DNA of 42,869 nucleotides from Zoogloea sp. (GCF_017302315.1 NZ_JAFLDT010000031.1:1-42869); one strand, 5' to 3'. Shown: positions 7,025 to 17,095, counted from the first letter of the stretch. Numbers and translations: made by a program. Notes: generated from the letters alone by a model not told the origin.

Positions 7025-8830
7025 ATGGCCCACATGCAACACATCAGAAACTTCTCGATCATTGCCCACATCGACCACGGTAAGTCCACCCTGGCCGACC
7101 GGATCATCCAGTTGTGCGGCGGCCTCTCTGCCCGTGAGATGGAAAGCCAGGTGCTGGACTCGATGGATATCGAGCGCGAGCGCGGCATCACCATCAAGGC
7201 CCAGACGGCGGCGTTGAGTTATCGTGCCCGGGATGGTCAGATCTACAACCTCAACCTCATCGATACCCCGGGGCACGTGGACTTCTCCTATGAAGTCTCC
7301 CGCTCCCTCGCCGCCTGTGAAGGGGGGCTGCTGGTGGTGGATGCCTCCCAGGGTGTCGAGGCCCAGACGGTGGCCAACTGCTACACGGCGCTGGAGCAAG
7401 GGGTTGAGGTCGTGCCGGTTCTCAACAAGATGGATTTGCCCCAGGCCAATCCGGACGGCGCCAAGCAGGAAATCGAGGATGTCATCGGTATCGATGCAAC
7501 CGATGCGATTCCGTGCTCGGCCAAGACCGGGATGGGCGTCGAGGACATCCTCGAAGCGGTGATCGCGCGCATTCCTCCACCCAAGGGCGATCCTGCGGCG
7601 CCTCTCAAGGCCCTCATCATTGACTCCTGGTTCGACAACTATGTTGGGGTCGTGATGCTTGTGCGCGTGGTCGATGGCACGCTCAAGCCCAAGGACAAGA
7701 TTCTCTTCATGTCCAATGGCAACCAGCATCTGTGCGAGCAGGTCGGTGTGTTCACCCCCAAGTCACAGTCGCGGGACAGTCTTTCCGCGGGGCAGGTGGG
7801 CTTCATCATCGCCGGCATCAAGGAGCTGAAATCCGCCAAGGTGGGCGATACCATCACCCTGGCGGGCAGACAGGCGACGGAGCCGCTGGCAGGCTTCAAG
7901 GAGATCAAGCCCCAGGTATTCGCGGGGCTGTATCCGGTGGAGTCCAACGAATACGACCAGCTTCGCGAATCCCTCGAAAAGCTGCGCCTCAACGACGCCT
8001 CCCTGCAGTTCGAGCCCGAGGTGTCCCAGGCCCTGGGTTTCGGCTTCCGCTGCGGCTTCCTCGGCTTGCTCCACATGGAGATCGTGCAGGAGCGCCTGGA
8101 GCGTGAGTTCGACATGAACCTCATCACCACGGCGCCCACCGTGGTCTATGAGGTGCTCATGAAGGACGGCACCGTGGAGCAGATCTCGAACCCCTCGCGC
8201 CTGCCGGATCTTTCCAAGGTGGAGGAGGTGCGGGAGCCGATCATCAAGGCGATCATCTTCCTGCCCCAAGAGTATGTCGGGTCGGTCATTACCCTCTGCA
8301 ACCAGAAGCGTGGTGCCCAGGTGGACATGCTTTACCACGGCCGTCAGGTGCAGCTGATCTACGACATGCCCATGAATGAAGTCGTGATGGACTTCTTCGA
8401 CAAGCTCAAGTCGGTGTCGCGTGGCTATGCTTCCCTTGACTACGAGTTCAAGGAATACCGCGCGGCCGATCTGGTCAAGCTCGATGTGCTGGTGTCAAGC
8501 GAGAAGGTCGATGCCTTGTCGATCATCGTGCACCGGGCCAACTCCCAGTACCGTGGTCGAGAGCTGGTTGCCAAGCTGCGTGAGCTGATTCCCCGCCAGA
8601 TGTTCGATGTGGCCATCCAGGCGGCCATCGGCTCCAATATCGTGGCCCGCGAAACCATCAAGGCCCTGCGCAAGAACGTGCTGGCCAAGTGCTACGGCGG
8701 CGATATCACGCGGAAGAAGAAACTCCTCGAAAAGCAGAAGGAGGGCAAGAAGCGGATGAAGCAGGTGGGTAACGTGGAGATTCCGCAAGAGGCGTTCCTG
8801 GCCGTGCTGCGGGTCGATGAAGGTAAATAG
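7025..8830 (+). CDS. lepA: Elongation factor 4 (LepA)
   Basis: A 601-residue translational GTPase that acts on the ribosome, proposed to back-translocate or assist 30S assembly. G-domain motifs are [13 protein letters not shown] (P-loop), ERGITIK (switch I), DTPGHVDF and NKMDLP. The domain order then follows EF-G, and the LepA-specific C-terminal domain contains [16 protein letters not shown] and [20 protein letters not shown] 7025 gives [13 protein letters not shown] 7034 is equally possible, giving the canonical start [16 protein letters not shown]. Neither has a visible ribosome binding site because a terminator-like hairpin lies immediately upstream. lepB follows after 30 bp, the standard arrangement. 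Confidence 0.97.
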   Translation: MAHMQHIRNFSIIAHIDHGKSTLADRIIQLCGGLSAREMESQVLDSMDIERERGITIKAQTAALSYRARDGQIYNLNLIDTPGHVDFSYEVSRSLAACEGGLLVVDASQGVEAQTVANCYTALEQGVEVVPVLNKMDLPQANPDGAKQEIEDVIGIDATDAIPCSAKTGMGVEDILEAVIARIPPPKGDPAAPLKALIIDSWFDNYVGVVMLVRVVDGTLKPKDKILFMSNGNQHLCEQVGVFTPKSQSRDSLSAGQVGFIIAGIKELKSAKVGDTITLAGRQATEPLAGFKEIKPQVFAGLYPVESNEYDQLRESLEKLRLNDASLQFEPEVSQALGFGFRCGFLGLLHMEIVQERLEREFDMNLITTAPTVVYEVLMKDGTVEQISNPSRLPDLSKVEEVREPIIKAIIFLPQEYVGSVITLCNQKRGAQVDMLYHGRQVQLIYDMPMNEVVMDFFDKLKSVSRGYASLDYEFKEYRAADLVKLDVLVSSEKVDALSIIVHRANSQYRGRELVAKLRELIPRQMFDVAIQAAIGSNIVARETIKALRKNVLAKCYGGDITRKKKLLEKQKEGKKRMKQVGNVEIPQEAFLAVLRVDEGK

Positions 8831-8860
8831 GCCGGTGCATCCGGTAGCTGGAGTGCGTGC

Positions 8861-9649
8861 GTGAATTTTGCCCTGATTCTATTCGGCTTGTTGGTCCTGA
8901 GCGGTGCCCTGTGGGCCTTGGACCGATTTGTCGCGAGCAAACGGCGTTCAGTCGGAGCCAAGTCGCCCTGGTGGGTGGAGTACGGAGCCAGCTTTTTCCC
9001 CGTGATCCTGCTGGTCTTCTGCCTGCGGTCGTTCGTCGTCGAGCCCTTCAAGATTCCATCCGGCTCCATGATCCCCACCCTGCTGGTGGGTGATTTCATT
9101 CTGGTCAATAAATGGACTTACGGCGTGCGCCTGCCGGTCATCAACAAGAAGATCATAGAGGTCAATCAGCCCAAGCGCGGTGACGTGATGGTCTTCCGCT
9201 TTCCGGCCGACCCGTCCCTCGATTACATCAAGCGTGTAGTGGGGCTGCCCGGCGACAAGGTCGAGTACATCGATAAGAAGCTCACCATCAATGGTGTCGC
9301 CATGTCCCAGCGGGACGAGGGGGACTACCTTCACACGGACCGTCTCTACTATTCACCGCGGCGTTCCGAGAAGCTCGGTGAGGTCGAACACAGCATCATT
9401 GTGGAAAATGACGCGCCGGCCTTCGTTTCCCAGATCACCCAGTACGCCCACCGCGATAACTGCACCTATACTAGCCGTGGTGTCTCCTGCACGGTCCCGG
9501 ACGGGCACTATTTCATGATGGGTGACAACCGGGATGGCAGCTTCGACAGCCGGGGTTGGGGATTTGTCCCCGAGCAGAATATCGTTGGCAAGGCTTTCTT
9601 CATCTGGTTCAATTTCAGTGATCTGAAACGTATCGGCAGCTTCCATTGA
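8861..9649 (+). CDS. lepB: Signal peptidase I
   Basis: A 262-residue inner-membrane protease that removes signal peptides from exported proteins. Two N-terminal membrane segments (residues 2-20, ALILFGLLVLSGALWAL, and about 45-60, FFPVILLVFCLRSFVV) precede the periplasmic catalytic domain. The catalytic serine is in IPSGSMIPTL and the general-base lysine in YIKRVVGLPGD. The conserved MGDNRDGSFDSRGWG box follows. The start is GTG 8861, with GGAG about 7 bp upstream as ribosome binding site. It sits between lepA and the DUF4845 gene, as in many betaproteobacteria, and length is slightly under the E. coli enzyme (324). Confidence 0.97.
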   Translation: MNFALILFGLLVLSGALWALDRFVASKRRSVGAKSPWWVEYGASFFPVILLVFCLRSFVVEPFKIPSGSMIPTLLVGDFILVNKWTYGVRLPVINKKIIEVNQPKRGDVMVFRFPADPSLDYIKRVVGLPGDKVEYIDKKLTINGVAMSQRDEGDYLHTDRLYYSPRRSEKLGEVEHSIIVENDAPAFVSQITQYAHRDNCTYTSRGVSCTVPDGHYFMMGDNRDGSFDSRGWGFVPEQNIVGKAFFIWFNFSDLKRIGSFH

Positions 9650-9651
9650 TC

Positions 9652-10020
9652 ATGACGCGAAAAAGTCAGTCGGGCCTCAGCCTCATCGGTGTGCTGTTTG
9701 TCGGCGCAGTGCTTGGTGCTCTTGTCATTTTGGGCCTGAAGCTGGTGCCGGTGATGACCGAGTATTACGGTGTCAAGCGCTCAATCAATGCGGTGGCCAG
9801 TGAAGCCGACCCCCAGAACGCGAGCGTGTCCCAGTTGCGCAGTGCGTTTGCCAAGCGTGCCACCGTGGATGACATCTCGAGCGTTGCAGCATCCGATCTG
9901 GACATCACCAAGGAAGATGGCCGGATCGTGATTTCCGTTGATTACTCCCGCAAGATTCCCCTGTTTTCCAACGTGAGTCTTGTCATCGATTTTTCGGCGA
10001 CCACCGGGTCTTCCCGCTAA
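9652..10020 (+). CDS. DUF4845 single-pass membrane protein
   Basis: A 122-residue protein with an N-terminal membrane segment ([21 protein letters not shown] within residues 9-30) preceded by a basic MTRKSQSG, resembling a pilin-like N-terminus. A conserved periplasmic domain with [18 protein letters not shown] and [19 protein letters not shown] follows. Family DUF4845 is typically encoded between lepB and rnc in beta- and gammaproteobacteria, exactly as here. Function is unknown. TTG 9646 is an alternative start that would overlap the lepB stop; ATG 9652 is preferred. It is nearly contiguous with rnc. Confidence 0.85.
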   Translation: MTRKSQSGLSLIGVLFVGAVLGALVILGLKLVPVMTEYYGVKRSINAVASEADPQNASVSQLRSAFAKRATVDDISSVAASDLDITKEDGRIVISVDYSRKIPLFSNVSLVIDFSATTGSSR

Positions 10021-10030
10021 GTTGGCTGCG

Positions 10031-10702
10031 ATGAAGCTGGAAGGATTGCAGCGGGCCATCGGTCATCGCTTTGCCCGCCTGGAGCTGCTTGAGCAGGCAG
10101 TCACCCACCGCAGTTTCGGGTCGCCCCACAACGAACGCCTGGAGTTTCTGGGGGATAGCGTCCTCAACTGCGTGACGGCCCTCGCCCTGTTCGGGCGCTT
10201 TGCCGAATTGCGCGAAGGGGATCTGTCCCGCCTGCGCGCCAATCTCGTACGCCAGGAGGCGCTGCACCGGCTTGCCGACAGCCTCAATCTGGGGGATTAC
10301 CTGCGTCTGGGCGAAGGAGAGCTGAAAAGTGGCGGACACCGCCGGCCTTCCATCCTGGCCGATGCGCTGGAAGCCATTTTCGCTGCGGTGTACATCGATG
10401 CGGGCTTTGAGGCGGCGAAGGCCGTCATTGATCGCCTGTACGCCCCCTCCCTCGCAGCCCTTGATCCGGCCCGTGCCCTGAAGGATCCCAAGACGGCCCT
10501 GCAGGAGTGGCTGCAGGGCCGTCGCATGGCACTGCCCCGCTATTCCCTTGCCGATACCCGTGGCGAGGCCCATCAGCAGGAATTTGAGGTCGAGTGTGAA
10601 ATCGCCGGCCTCGGCCTCAAGACCCGCGGCATCGGCGTAAGTCGCCGCGCTGCCGAACAGCAGTCCGCACAGCGGGCGCTGGAACTTCTCCCCAAGCAAT
10701 GA
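10031..10702 (+). CDS. rnc: Ribonuclease III
   Basis: A 223-residue endonuclease that cleaves double-stranded RNA in rRNA maturation and mRNA decay. The nuclease domain (about 1-145) carries the signature [12 protein letters not shown] with the metal-binding acidic residues, and the later acidic cluster [16 protein letters not shown]. The C-terminal dsRNA-binding domain (about 150-221) includes [11 protein letters not shown] and the basic end [22 protein letters not shown] 10031 is chosen because upstream in-frame codons lie within the preceding gene. The stop overlaps the era start by 4 bp; rnc-era is a conserved pair for ribosome assembly. Confidence 0.97.
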   Translation: MKLEGLQRAIGHRFARLELLEQAVTHRSFGSPHNERLEFLGDSVLNCVTALALFGRFAELREGDLSRLRANLVRQEALHRLADSLNLGDYLRLGEGELKSGGHRRPSILADALEAIFAAVYIDAGFEAAKAVIDRLYAPSLAALDPARALKDPKTALQEWLQGRRMALPRYSLADTRGEAHQQEFEVECEIAGLGLKTRGIGVSRRAAEQQSAQRALELLPKQ

Positions 10703-11607
10703 CCGAAACCGTATCTGCCGCTGATCACACCTTCCGCACCGGCTTTGTCGCCATCGTTGGCCGTCCCAATGTCGGCAAATCCACTTTGCTCAATCGCCTC
10801 ATCGGCCAGAAGATCAGCATTGTCTCGCGCAAGGCACAGACCACCCGCCATCGGGTGACCGGAGTCCTCACCGAAGGGGCTTCCCAGTTCATCTTCGTCG
10901 ATACGCCGGGTTTCCAGACCCGTCACAAGAACGCCCTCAATCGGGCCATGAACCGTACCGTGACCCAGGTGTTGGCCGATGTGGATCTGGTGCTCTTCGT
11001 CATCGAAAGCGGCCGTTTCGGGCCGGAGGACGAACAGGTGGTGAAGCTGTTGCCCGAGGGGGCGAAGGTGATCCTGGTGGTCAACAAGGTGGATCTCCTC
11101 GAGGACAAGGCGCGCATGCTGCCTTTCCTGCAGAAGATGAGTGTCGTCTATCCTTTCGCCGAGATCGTCCCGGTAAGCGCAGAAAAAGGCCGCAACACCG
11201 ATCAGCTGATCAAGGCGGCCCAGCCTTATCTGCCCGAAGGGGATCCGATCTTTGATGCGGATGACATTACGGACCGGAGTGAGCGCTTCCTCGCGGCGGA
11301 GTTCCTGCGTGAGAAGCTGTTCCGCCAGCTGGGTGAAGAGCTGCCCTACGGCATGACCGTTGAAATCGAGAAATTCGAGGCCGAGCTCGGCCTGCGCCGA
11401 ATTCATGCGGCCATCATTGTGGACAAGTCGGCTCACAAGGCCATGGTGATCGGCAAGGGGGGCGAGCGTCTCAAGCGCATTGGCACCGAAGCCCGTCTCG
11501 AAATGGAAAAGCTCTTCGACTCCAAGGTCTTCCTGGAGGTGTGGGTCAAGGTCAAGAGTGGTTGGGCCGACGACGAGCGTGCCCTCAAGAGCCTCGGTTA
11601 CGAGTAA
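10699..11607 (+). CDS. era: GTPase Era
   Basis: A 302-residue Ras-like GTPase that binds 16S rRNA 3' ends and assists 30S maturation. G motifs seen are [12 protein letters not shown] (G1), VDTPGF (G3) and VNKVDLL (G4), with [10 protein letters not shown] as G5. The C-terminal KH domain has the RNA-binding loop [13 protein letters not shown]. Length equals the E. coli protein (301). It starts at ATG 10699, overlapping rnc by 4 bp, and is followed 21 bp later by recO. Confidence 0.98.
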   Translation: MTETVSAADHTFRTGFVAIVGRPNVGKSTLLNRLIGQKISIVSRKAQTTRHRVTGVLTEGASQFIFVDTPGFQTRHKNALNRAMNRTVTQVLADVDLVLFVIESGRFGPEDEQVVKLLPEGAKVILVVNKVDLLEDKARMLPFLQKMSVVYPFAEIVPVSAEKGRNTDQLIKAAQPYLPEGDPIFDADDITDRSERFLAAEFLREKLFRQLGEELPYGMTVEIEKFEAELGLRRIHAAIIVDKSAHKAMVIGKGGERLKRIGTEARLEMEKLFDSKVFLEVWVKVKSGWADDERALKSLGYE

Positions 11608-11628
11608 GCCCATCCGGAACTGCCCGCC

Positions 11629-12366
11629 GTGAGTGTCAGGCAGCGCATCGACCAGCAGCCCGGTTTCGTGCTGCACAGTTATCCCTACCGGGAAACCAGC
11701 CTGATCGTCGAGGTCTTCAGCCGCGACCACGGCCGCATCGGCCTGGTGGCCAAGGGTGCCCGGCGTCCCATGTCGCAGCTACGCGGCGTCCTCATGGCCT
11801 TCCAGCCCCTGCTCATCGACTGGAGTGGCGGTGGCGAGATGAAGACCCTGGTCCGCGCCGAATGGCAGGGCGGGCAACCGCTCCTGGGTGGTCAGGCCCT
11901 GCTGTGCGCCTATTACCTCAACGAACTCTTGCTGCGGCTGATGCCTCGGGAAGATGCCCATCCTGCCCTCTACCAGGCCTACGGTGAAGCCCTGCGGGCG
12001 CTGGCGGTGGGCGAACCCCAGGAGGTGGTGCTCCGGCGGTTTGAGTTGGCCTTGCTTCGGGAATTGGGTTACGGCCTTGAGCTGGAGTCCGATAGCGACG
12101 GTTTGCCCGTCCGGCCTGAGGAGCACTACGCCTATATAATCGAGTGCGGTGCCGTACACCTGGATGAACACCGGATCGACGACCCGATAGGCGTGCGTGG
12201 CAAGACGCTCATCGACATGGCGCACCAGGACTTCCGCGATCCCGAAACCCTCGCCCAGAGCAAGGCCTTGATGCGCAGACTCATCCAGCATTACCTCGGC
12301 GGGCAGGTGCTTCAGTCCCGCCGCGTATTCACCGAACTGTTTGCCTATCCCGGAGACCCCTCTTGA
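11629..12366 (+). CDS. recO: DNA repair protein RecO
   Basis: A 245-residue protein of the RecFOR pathway that loads RecA onto SSB-coated single-stranded DNA. The N-terminal OB-fold (about 1-80) holds [19 protein letters not shown] and [14 protein letters not shown]. The helical C-terminal domain includes [19 protein letters not shown] and [13 protein letters not shown]. The usual zinc-binding cysteines of some RecO proteins are not evident. The GTG start at 11629 gives [12 protein letters not shown]. Its end overlaps pdxJ by 4 bp, and the recO-pdxJ-acpS order is conserved in proteobacteria. Confidence 0.96.
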   Translation: MSVRQRIDQQPGFVLHSYPYRETSLIVEVFSRDHGRIGLVAKGARRPMSQLRGVLMAFQPLLIDWSGGGEMKTLVRAEWQGGQPLLGGQALLCAYYLNELLLRLMPREDAHPALYQAYGEALRALAVGEPQEVVLRRFELALLRELGYGLELESDSDGLPVRPEEHYAYIIECGAVHLDEHRIDDPIGVRGKTLIDMAHQDFRDPETLAQSKALMRRLIQHYLGGQVLQSRRVFTELFAYPGDPS

Positions 12367-13124
12367 TCGAACTCGGCGTCAATATCGACCACGTGGCCAC
12401 CCTGCGTCAGGCTCGCCGCACCTGGGAGCCTGATCCGTGCTGGGCGGCGGTGGAGGCCCATCTCGGCGGTGCGGACGGCATCACCGTGCACCTGCGCGAG
12501 GATCGCCGTCACATCCAGGACGCGGATGTACGCAAGCTCGGTGAGCTCACCCAGATCAAGCTCAACCTCGAGATGGCGGCGACGGATGAGATGGTCGGTA
12601 TTGCCTGCGGATTGAAGCCGCAGATGGCCATGTTCGTGCCCGAGGGGCGGCATGAGGTGACCACGGAGGGCGGCCTCGACATCGTTTCCCAGGAGTCCCG
12701 CCTCAAGGACGCCGTGGCGCGCCTGGCAGAGCAGGGCATCATGGTCAGCGTCTTTATCGATGCCGAGATTGCCCAGGTGGAGGCGGCAGCACGCATTGGT
12801 GCCAAGGTGTGCGAGATTCATACCGGCCCCTATGCGCACGTCTTCCACGGCGCAGGGCGGGACGCGGAGAGCCCGGCGGTGCTGGCCGAGATCGACAAGA
12901 TCCGCCAGGCGGGGGCGGCGATACGGCAGCTCGGGTTGCGCTTCAATGCCGGGCATGCCCTCAACTACTACAACGTCCAGCCCATCGCCCGTCTGCCGGG
13001 GATTCGTGAACTGCACATCGGGCACGCCATCGTCAGTCGCTCGGTGTTCACCGGCCTGCGGGAGGCCGTTCGTGAGATGAAACGCCTCATGCGGGAAGCT
13101 GCCGAGCGCGGCGAGCAGGCGTGA
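12363..13124 (+). CDS. pdxJ: Pyridoxine 5'-phosphate synthase
   Basis: A 253-residue TIM-barrel enzyme that condenses 1-deoxy-D-xylulose 5-phosphate with 3-amino-2-oxopropyl phosphate to give pyridoxine 5'-phosphate, the last ring-forming step of DXP-dependent vitamin B6 synthesis. Signatures are [56 protein letters not shown] and the C-terminal [16 protein letters not shown]. The start codon is TTG 12363, overlapping recO by 4 bp. The end overlaps acpS by 4 bp. Confidence 0.98.
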   Translation: MIELGVNIDHVATLRQARRTWEPDPCWAAVEAHLGGADGITVHLREDRRHIQDADVRKLGELTQIKLNLEMAATDEMVGIACGLKPQMAMFVPEGRHEVTTEGGLDIVSQESRLKDAVARLAEQGIMVSVFIDAEIAQVEAAARIGAKVCEIHTGPYAHVFHGAGRDAESPAVLAEIDKIRQAGAAIRQLGLRFNAGHALNYYNVQPIARLPGIRELHIGHAIVSRSVFTGLREAVREMKRLMREAAERGEQA

Positions 13125-13498
13125 TCCACGGGGTCGGCACCGACATCGTGCGGGTGGCCCGCATGGAGGATGCGCTGACCCGCCACGGCCTGCGTTTTGC
13201 GGAGCGTATTCTGGATGCTTCCGAACGCGCCGCCTTCCAGGCCGCACCCGCGCCGGCCCGCTTCCTGGCCAAGCGTTTTGCGGCCAAGGAGGCTTTCGGC
13301 AAGGCGCTCGGTACCGGCGTCGCAGTGCCGGCCACGCTGCATGCCCTGCGGGTCGGCCACGATGCTCTTGGCAAACCCCACTTCGAATATTCGCCGGGCC
13401 TTGCCGACTACATGGCGGAGCGGGGTCTCAGTGCCCATCTCAGCCTGTCCGACGAGGCCGACTATGTTGTCGCCTTTGCCGTCATAGAAAGACCATGA
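13121..13498 (+). CDS. acpS: Holo-[acyl-carrier-protein] synthase
   Basis: A 125-residue enzyme that transfers 4'-phosphopantetheine from CoA to apo-ACP. The magnesium-binding aspartate is in [13 protein letters not shown] and the glutamate in [15 protein letters not shown], both hallmarks of AcpS-type transferases. The C-terminal strand [16 protein letters not shown] completes the fold. The start is GTG 13121. It overlaps pdxJ and nagZ by 4 bp each, so all three are probably translationally coupled. Confidence 0.97.
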   Translation: MIHGVGTDIVRVARMEDALTRHGLRFAERILDASERAAFQAAPAPARFLAKRFAAKEAFGKALGTGVAVPATLHALRVGHDALGKPHFEYSPGLADYMAERGLSAHLSLSDEADYVVAFAVIERP

Positions 13499-14532
13499 AG
13501 TCCTCTCCTGCCCTTCCAGGCCCCGTCATGCTCGACGTGGCTGCCCATGAGATCACTGCCGAAGAGCGGGAGATCCTGCAGCATCCCCTTGTCGGTGGCG
13601 TCATCCTGTTTGCCCGCAACTATGCCGAGCCGGCGCAGTTGCGTGCCCTCACCGGGGCGATCCGCGCCGCGCGGCCGGAGCTGGTGATCTCCGTCGATCA
13701 CGAAGGGGGGCGCGTGCAGCGTTTCCGTGAGGGCTTCACCCGGCTGCCGGCGATGCGTCGCCTCGGCGAGGCCTGGGCTGCCGATCCGGCAGTTGGCAGA
13801 GCTTGTGCCCGCCAGGCCGGCTTTGTGCTTGCGGCGGAGCTGCGGGCCCATGGTGTGGATCTGAGTTATGCGCCGGTGCTCGACCTGGATTACGGCGTCA
13901 GCAGCGTGATCGGCGACCGTGCCTTCCATCGGGATCCGCAGGTTACCGTCGAGCTGGCCGGCGAGGTCGTGGCCGGGCTGGCGGACGCCGGCCTGAGGGC
14001 GGTGGGCAAGCATTTTCCCGGGCATGGAGCCGTCGAGGCGGACTCTCATGTGGCGATTCCGGTGGATGGGCGCAGCTTCGAGGTGGTATGGGCCGAGGAC
14101 ATCGTGCCTTTCCGCCTGCTCTCCACCCAGCTCGGCGGCGTCATGCCGGCCCACGTGATCTTCGAAAACATCGACGCCCGCCCGGCGGGCTTTTCCCGCT
14201 TCTGGCTGCAGGACATCCTGCGCGGCAGGCTCGGCTTCCAGGGCGTGATCTTCAGCGACGATCTGACCATGGAGGGTGCCAGCGTGGCCGGCGGCATCGT
14301 CGCCCGGGCAGAGGCGGCCCACTCGGCGGGCTGCGACATGGTGCTGGTGTGCAATCGTCCGGACATGGCCGTAGACCTGCTCGACAACTGGCATCCCCAG
14401 GCCCACGCGGGCAGCCGCGAGCGCATCGTGGCCCTGCGCCCCAGGCCAGGCACGGCGCCGGCCGATCCTGGCACCCTGGCCGGCTGGGCGCCTTACTGTG
14501 AGGCCCGCGACGGCGTGCTGGCCCTCGCCTGA
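13495..14532 (+). CDS. nagZ: Beta-N-acetylhexosaminidase NagZ (GH3)
   Basis: A 345-residue cytoplasmic glycosidase that removes N-acetylglucosamine from anhydromuropeptides in peptidoglycan recycling. GH3 signatures are VISVDHEGGRVQRFREGFT (substrate binding), KHFPGHGAVEADSH (with the His acid/base dyad loop) and the nucleophile region GVIFSDDLTMEGA. No signal peptide is seen. It starts at ATG 13495, 4 bp inside acpS. It is a full-length, apparently active contrast to the degenerate NagZ-like gene at 40074-41078 in the other genome. Confidence 0.97.
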   Translation: MKSSPALPGPVMLDVAAHEITAEEREILQHPLVGGVILFARNYAEPAQLRALTGAIRAARPELVISVDHEGGRVQRFREGFTRLPAMRRLGEAWAADPAVGRACARQAGFVLAAELRAHGVDLSYAPVLDLDYGVSSVIGDRAFHRDPQVTVELAGEVVAGLADAGLRAVGKHFPGHGAVEADSHVAIPVDGRSFEVVWAEDIVPFRLLSTQLGGVMPAHVIFENIDARPAGFSRFWLQDILRGRLGFQGVIFSDDLTMEGASVAGGIVARAEAAHSAGCDMVLVCNRPDMAVDLLDNWHPQAHAGSRERIVALRPRPGTAPADPGTLAGWAPYCEARDGVLALA

Positions 14533-14548
14533 GCCGGAGCTTGCTGCC

Positions 14549-16345
14549 GTGGCCTTTGATGCCAAAGCCTTTCTGCGCACCCTCACCGAGGAGCCTGGCG
14601 TCTATCGCATGATTGGGGCCGACGAGGCCGTGCTCTACGTGGGTAAGGCGAAGAACCTCAAGCGCCGGGTGTCGTCCTATTTTCAGCGCACCCAGCTCAG
14701 CCCGCGCATCGCCATCATGGTGGGGCAGGTGGCCCGCGTCGACATCACTGCCACCCGTTCGGAGGCCGAGGCCCTGATCCTCGAGAACAACCTCATCAAG
14801 AGCCTCGGGCCCAAATACAACATCCTGTTCCGGGACGACAAGTCCTACCCCTACATCGCCCTGTCGGGGGGCGACTTTCCGCAGATCTACTATCACCGGG
14901 GCGGTTTCCGCAAAGGGGTGCGCTATTTCGGGCCCTTTCCCAATAGCTGGGCGGTGCGTGAAAGCCTGCACCTGATGCAGAAGATCTTTCGCCTGCGCAC
15001 CTGCGAGGACAGCACGTTCAGCAACCGCTCACGGCCATGTCTATTGCATCAGATCCAGCGCTGCACGGGGCCCTGCGTCGGGTTGATCGACAAGGATGCC
15101 TACGCCGCCGATGTGCAACTGGCCAGCCTGTTCCTCAACGGACGTCATGGGGACGTGGTGAATGATCTGTCCAGGCGCATGCAGGAGGCCTCCGATGCAC
15201 TGGCCTTCGAGAAGGCGGTTGTCTATCGCGACCAGATCCGCAATCTGCAGGCCGTGCTTCACAAGCAGTTTGTCGAAAGCGCCAAGGACGAGGACGTGGA
15301 TGTGCTGGCTGCGGTTGAGCGGGGTGGCACGGTGTGCGTCAACCTGGCGATGATCCGTGGCGGGCGCCATCTTGGCGACCGGCCCCTGTTTCCCAGCAAT
15401 GCTCAGGGCTGCGCGTCGCTCGATGCGCTGGCGGCCTTCGTCGAGCAGCACTATCTGGATCAGCCTCTGCCGGGCAAGATCCTGGTCAATGTCGATCCGG
15501 CGACCATCAAGGAAGCCCTCGATGAGGTGATCGACGGCAAGGTGGGCGTTACGGTGGCACGCTACGAGAACGAGCGGGCGTGGATGAGCATGGCCGAGAA
15601 CAACGCCAGCCTGGCCCTGATGGTGAGGGAGCAGGAGTCCAGCCGGGGAGAGCAGCGTCTCGAGGCCCTGCGTGACGCACTCGGCCTGGCCGATACGCCC
15701 GGCCGTATCGAGTGCTTCGACATTTCCCATACCATGGGCGAGTCCACCGTGGCCTCGTGCGTGGTGTGGGATAGTAAGGCCATGAAGAAGTCCGAGTATC
15801 GGCGTTACAACATCGCAGGCATCACCGCCGGCGACGATTACGCGGCCATGCGGCAGGCCCTGACCCGGCGCTACGAGAAGGTGGCCGCCGGGGAAGGCGT
15901 TCGCCCCGACTTGATACTCATTGACGGTGGCAAGGGGCAGATGGGGGTGGCCCGGGAGGTTCTGGCTGAACTGGGCCTGGAGAGCATCACCATGTTCGGA
16001 GTGGCCAAGGGCGAGAGCCGAAAGCCGGGGCTGGAAGAGCTGGTCTTCCCGGACGGGCGCGAGCCGGTGCATCTGCGCCCCGATGCCCCGGCCCTGCACC
16101 TGATCCAGGAGATCCGTGACGAGGCACACCGCTTCGCGATCACCGGACACCGCGCCCGACGGGCCAAGACCCGCAATACCTCGCGTCTGGAAGACATTGC
16201 CGGAGTGGGGCCGACACGGCGGAAAAAGCTGCTGGCAGCGTTCGGTGGCATGGATGGTGTGCGAAACGCCACGATTGAGGATCTGTGTCGTGTGGAAGGC
16301 ATCAACCGGCACCTTGCCGAACAGATATACAATGCGCTGCGATAG
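14549..16345 (+). CDS. uvrC: UvrABC excinuclease subunit C
   Basis: A 598-residue nuclease that makes both incisions in nucleotide excision repair. The N-terminal GIY-YIG domain (about residues 14-95) begins GVYRMIGADEAVLYVGKAKN. A UVR motif for UvrB contact lies near residues 200-235 (DLSRRMQEASDALAFEKAV). The RNase H-like endonuclease domain contains IECFDISHTMGESTVAS and DLILIDGGKGQMG. A C-terminal helix-hairpin-helix pair contains IAGVGPTRRKKLLAAFGG and VEGINRHLAEQIYNAL. GTG 14549 is the preferred start; the frame is open back to 14498 inside nagZ. Confidence 0.97.
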   Translation: MAFDAKAFLRTLTEEPGVYRMIGADEAVLYVGKAKNLKRRVSSYFQRTQLSPRIAIMVGQVARVDITATRSEAEALILENNLIKSLGPKYNILFRDDKSYPYIALSGGDFPQIYYHRGGFRKGVRYFGPFPNSWAVRESLHLMQKIFRLRTCEDSTFSNRSRPCLLHQIQRCTGPCVGLIDKDAYAADVQLASLFLNGRHGDVVNDLSRRMQEASDALAFEKAVVYRDQIRNLQAVLHKQFVESAKDEDVDVLAAVERGGTVCVNLAMIRGGRHLGDRPLFPSNAQGCASLDALAAFVEQHYLDQPLPGKILVNVDPATIKEALDEVIDGKVGVTVARYENERAWMSMAENNASLALMVREQESSRGEQRLEALRDALGLADTPGRIECFDISHTMGESTVASCVVWDSKAMKKSEYRRYNIAGITAGDDYAAMRQALTRRYEKVAAGEGVRPDLILIDGGKGQMGVAREVLAELGLESITMFGVAKGESRKPGLEELVFPDGREPVHLRPDAPALHLIQEIRDEAHRFAITGHRARRAKTRNTSRLEDIAGVGPTRRKKLLAAFGGMDGVRNATIEDLCRVEGINRHLAEQIYNALR

Positions 16346-16360
16346 CCTGCAAACGCCGAC

Positions 16361-16933
16361 ATGCTTTTCAACATCCCCAACTCCCTGACCTGGGCGCGCA
16401 TCGCCCTGATCCCCTTTTTCGTCGGCATCTACTATCTTCCGGACTCCGCCATTTCAGCGGAAGACAAGAATCTGGTGGCTACGCTGACCTTCATTGCAGC
16501 CGCGGTGACGGACTGGTTCGACGGCTATCTGGCGCGCACCCTGGGCCAGACATCTGCCTTTGGCGCCTTCCTTGATCCGGTGGCGGACAAGCTGATGGTG
16601 GCTGCCGCTTTGATCGTGCTGGTGCACCTGGGGCGGGTGGATTCCCTGATCGCGCTGGTCATCATCGGCCGCGAGATCACCATCTCAGCCTTGCGCGAGT
16701 GGATGGCCAAAGTCGGCGCTGCCGGCAGTGTGGCGGTGGCTTTCGTGGGCAAGCTCAAGACGGCTGCCCAGATGTCGGCGATCCCCCTCCTGCTCTATCA
16801 GGCCCCGGTGCTTGGTTTTGACGGGATGGCCCTGGGGACCGTGCTGATTTATGTGGCGGCAGTCCTGACCCTGTGGTCCATGGGTTACTACATGCGCTGT
16901 GCCTGGCCCGAGCTGATGAGGCGCAGTCGCTGA
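16361..16933 (+). CDS. pgsA: CDP-diacylglycerol--glycerol-3-phosphate 3-phosphatidyltransferase
   Basis: A 190-residue inner-membrane enzyme making phosphatidylglycerol phosphate from CDP-diacylglycerol. The CDP-alcohol phosphotransferase motif D-G-x2-A-R-x8-G-x3-D-x3-D is complete, running from DWFDGYLART to FGAFLDPVADKL at about residues 50-76. Several hydrophobic segments surround it (LTFIAAAV, AALIVLVHL, VLIYVAAVLTLWSMGYY). It starts at ATG 16361, 15 bp after uvrC; the uvrC-pgsA pair is widely conserved. It ends just before a tRNA cluster with its own promoter. Confidence 0.96.
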   Translation: MLFNIPNSLTWARIALIPFFVGIYYLPDSAISAEDKNLVATLTFIAAAVTDWFDGYLARTLGQTSAFGAFLDPVADKLMVAAALIVLVHLGRVDSLIALVIIGREITISALREWMAKVGAAGSVAVAFVGKLKTAAQMSAIPLLLYQAPVLGFDGMALGTVLIYVAAVLTLWSMGYYMRCAWPELMRRSR

Positions 16934-16949
16934 ATCCTGCATTCCAGGT

Positions 16950-16977
16950 TTGACATCGAAAAAATTTTGCCTATAAT
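16950..16977 (+). promoter_or_regulatory. Sigma-70 promoter of the tRNA cluster
   Basis: A perfect -35 TTGACA (16950-16955) and a perfect -10 TATAAT (16972-16977) are separated by 16 bp, just after pgsA. It lies 14 bp before the first tRNA. The near-consensus match suits strong stable-RNA expression. Confidence 0.88.
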
Positions 16978-16990
16978 GGCGGTCTGTCGA

Positions 16991-17066
16991 GCGGCAGTAG
17001 CTCAGTTGGTAGAGCGCAACCTTGCCAAGGTTGAGGTCGAGAGTTCGAGACTCTTCTGCCGCTCCA
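16991..17066 (+). tRNA. tRNA-Gly (anticodon GCC), copy 1
   Basis: A 76-nt cloverleaf with acceptor arms GCGGCAG/CTGCCGC, D-arm AGCTCAGTTGGTAGAGC, anticodon stem CAACC/GGTTG with loop TTGCCAA giving GCC, and T-arm GAGAGTTCGAGACTCTT. The 3' CCA is encoded. It is identical to the copy at 17193-17268. Confidence 0.96.
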
Positions 17067-17074
17067 GAGATTCC

Positions 17075-17095
17075 CGGGGAAGCCTTGCTTCCCCG
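17075..17095 (+). other. Spacer hairpin between tRNA-Gly and tRNA-Cys
   Basis: CGGGGAAGC and GCTTCCCCG form a perfect 9 bp stem with a 3-base loop. Only a short T-containing tail (GTTTGATT) follows, so it may be a weak terminator or a processing signal rather than a full stop, since two further tRNAs without an evident promoter follow. Confidence 0.55.
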
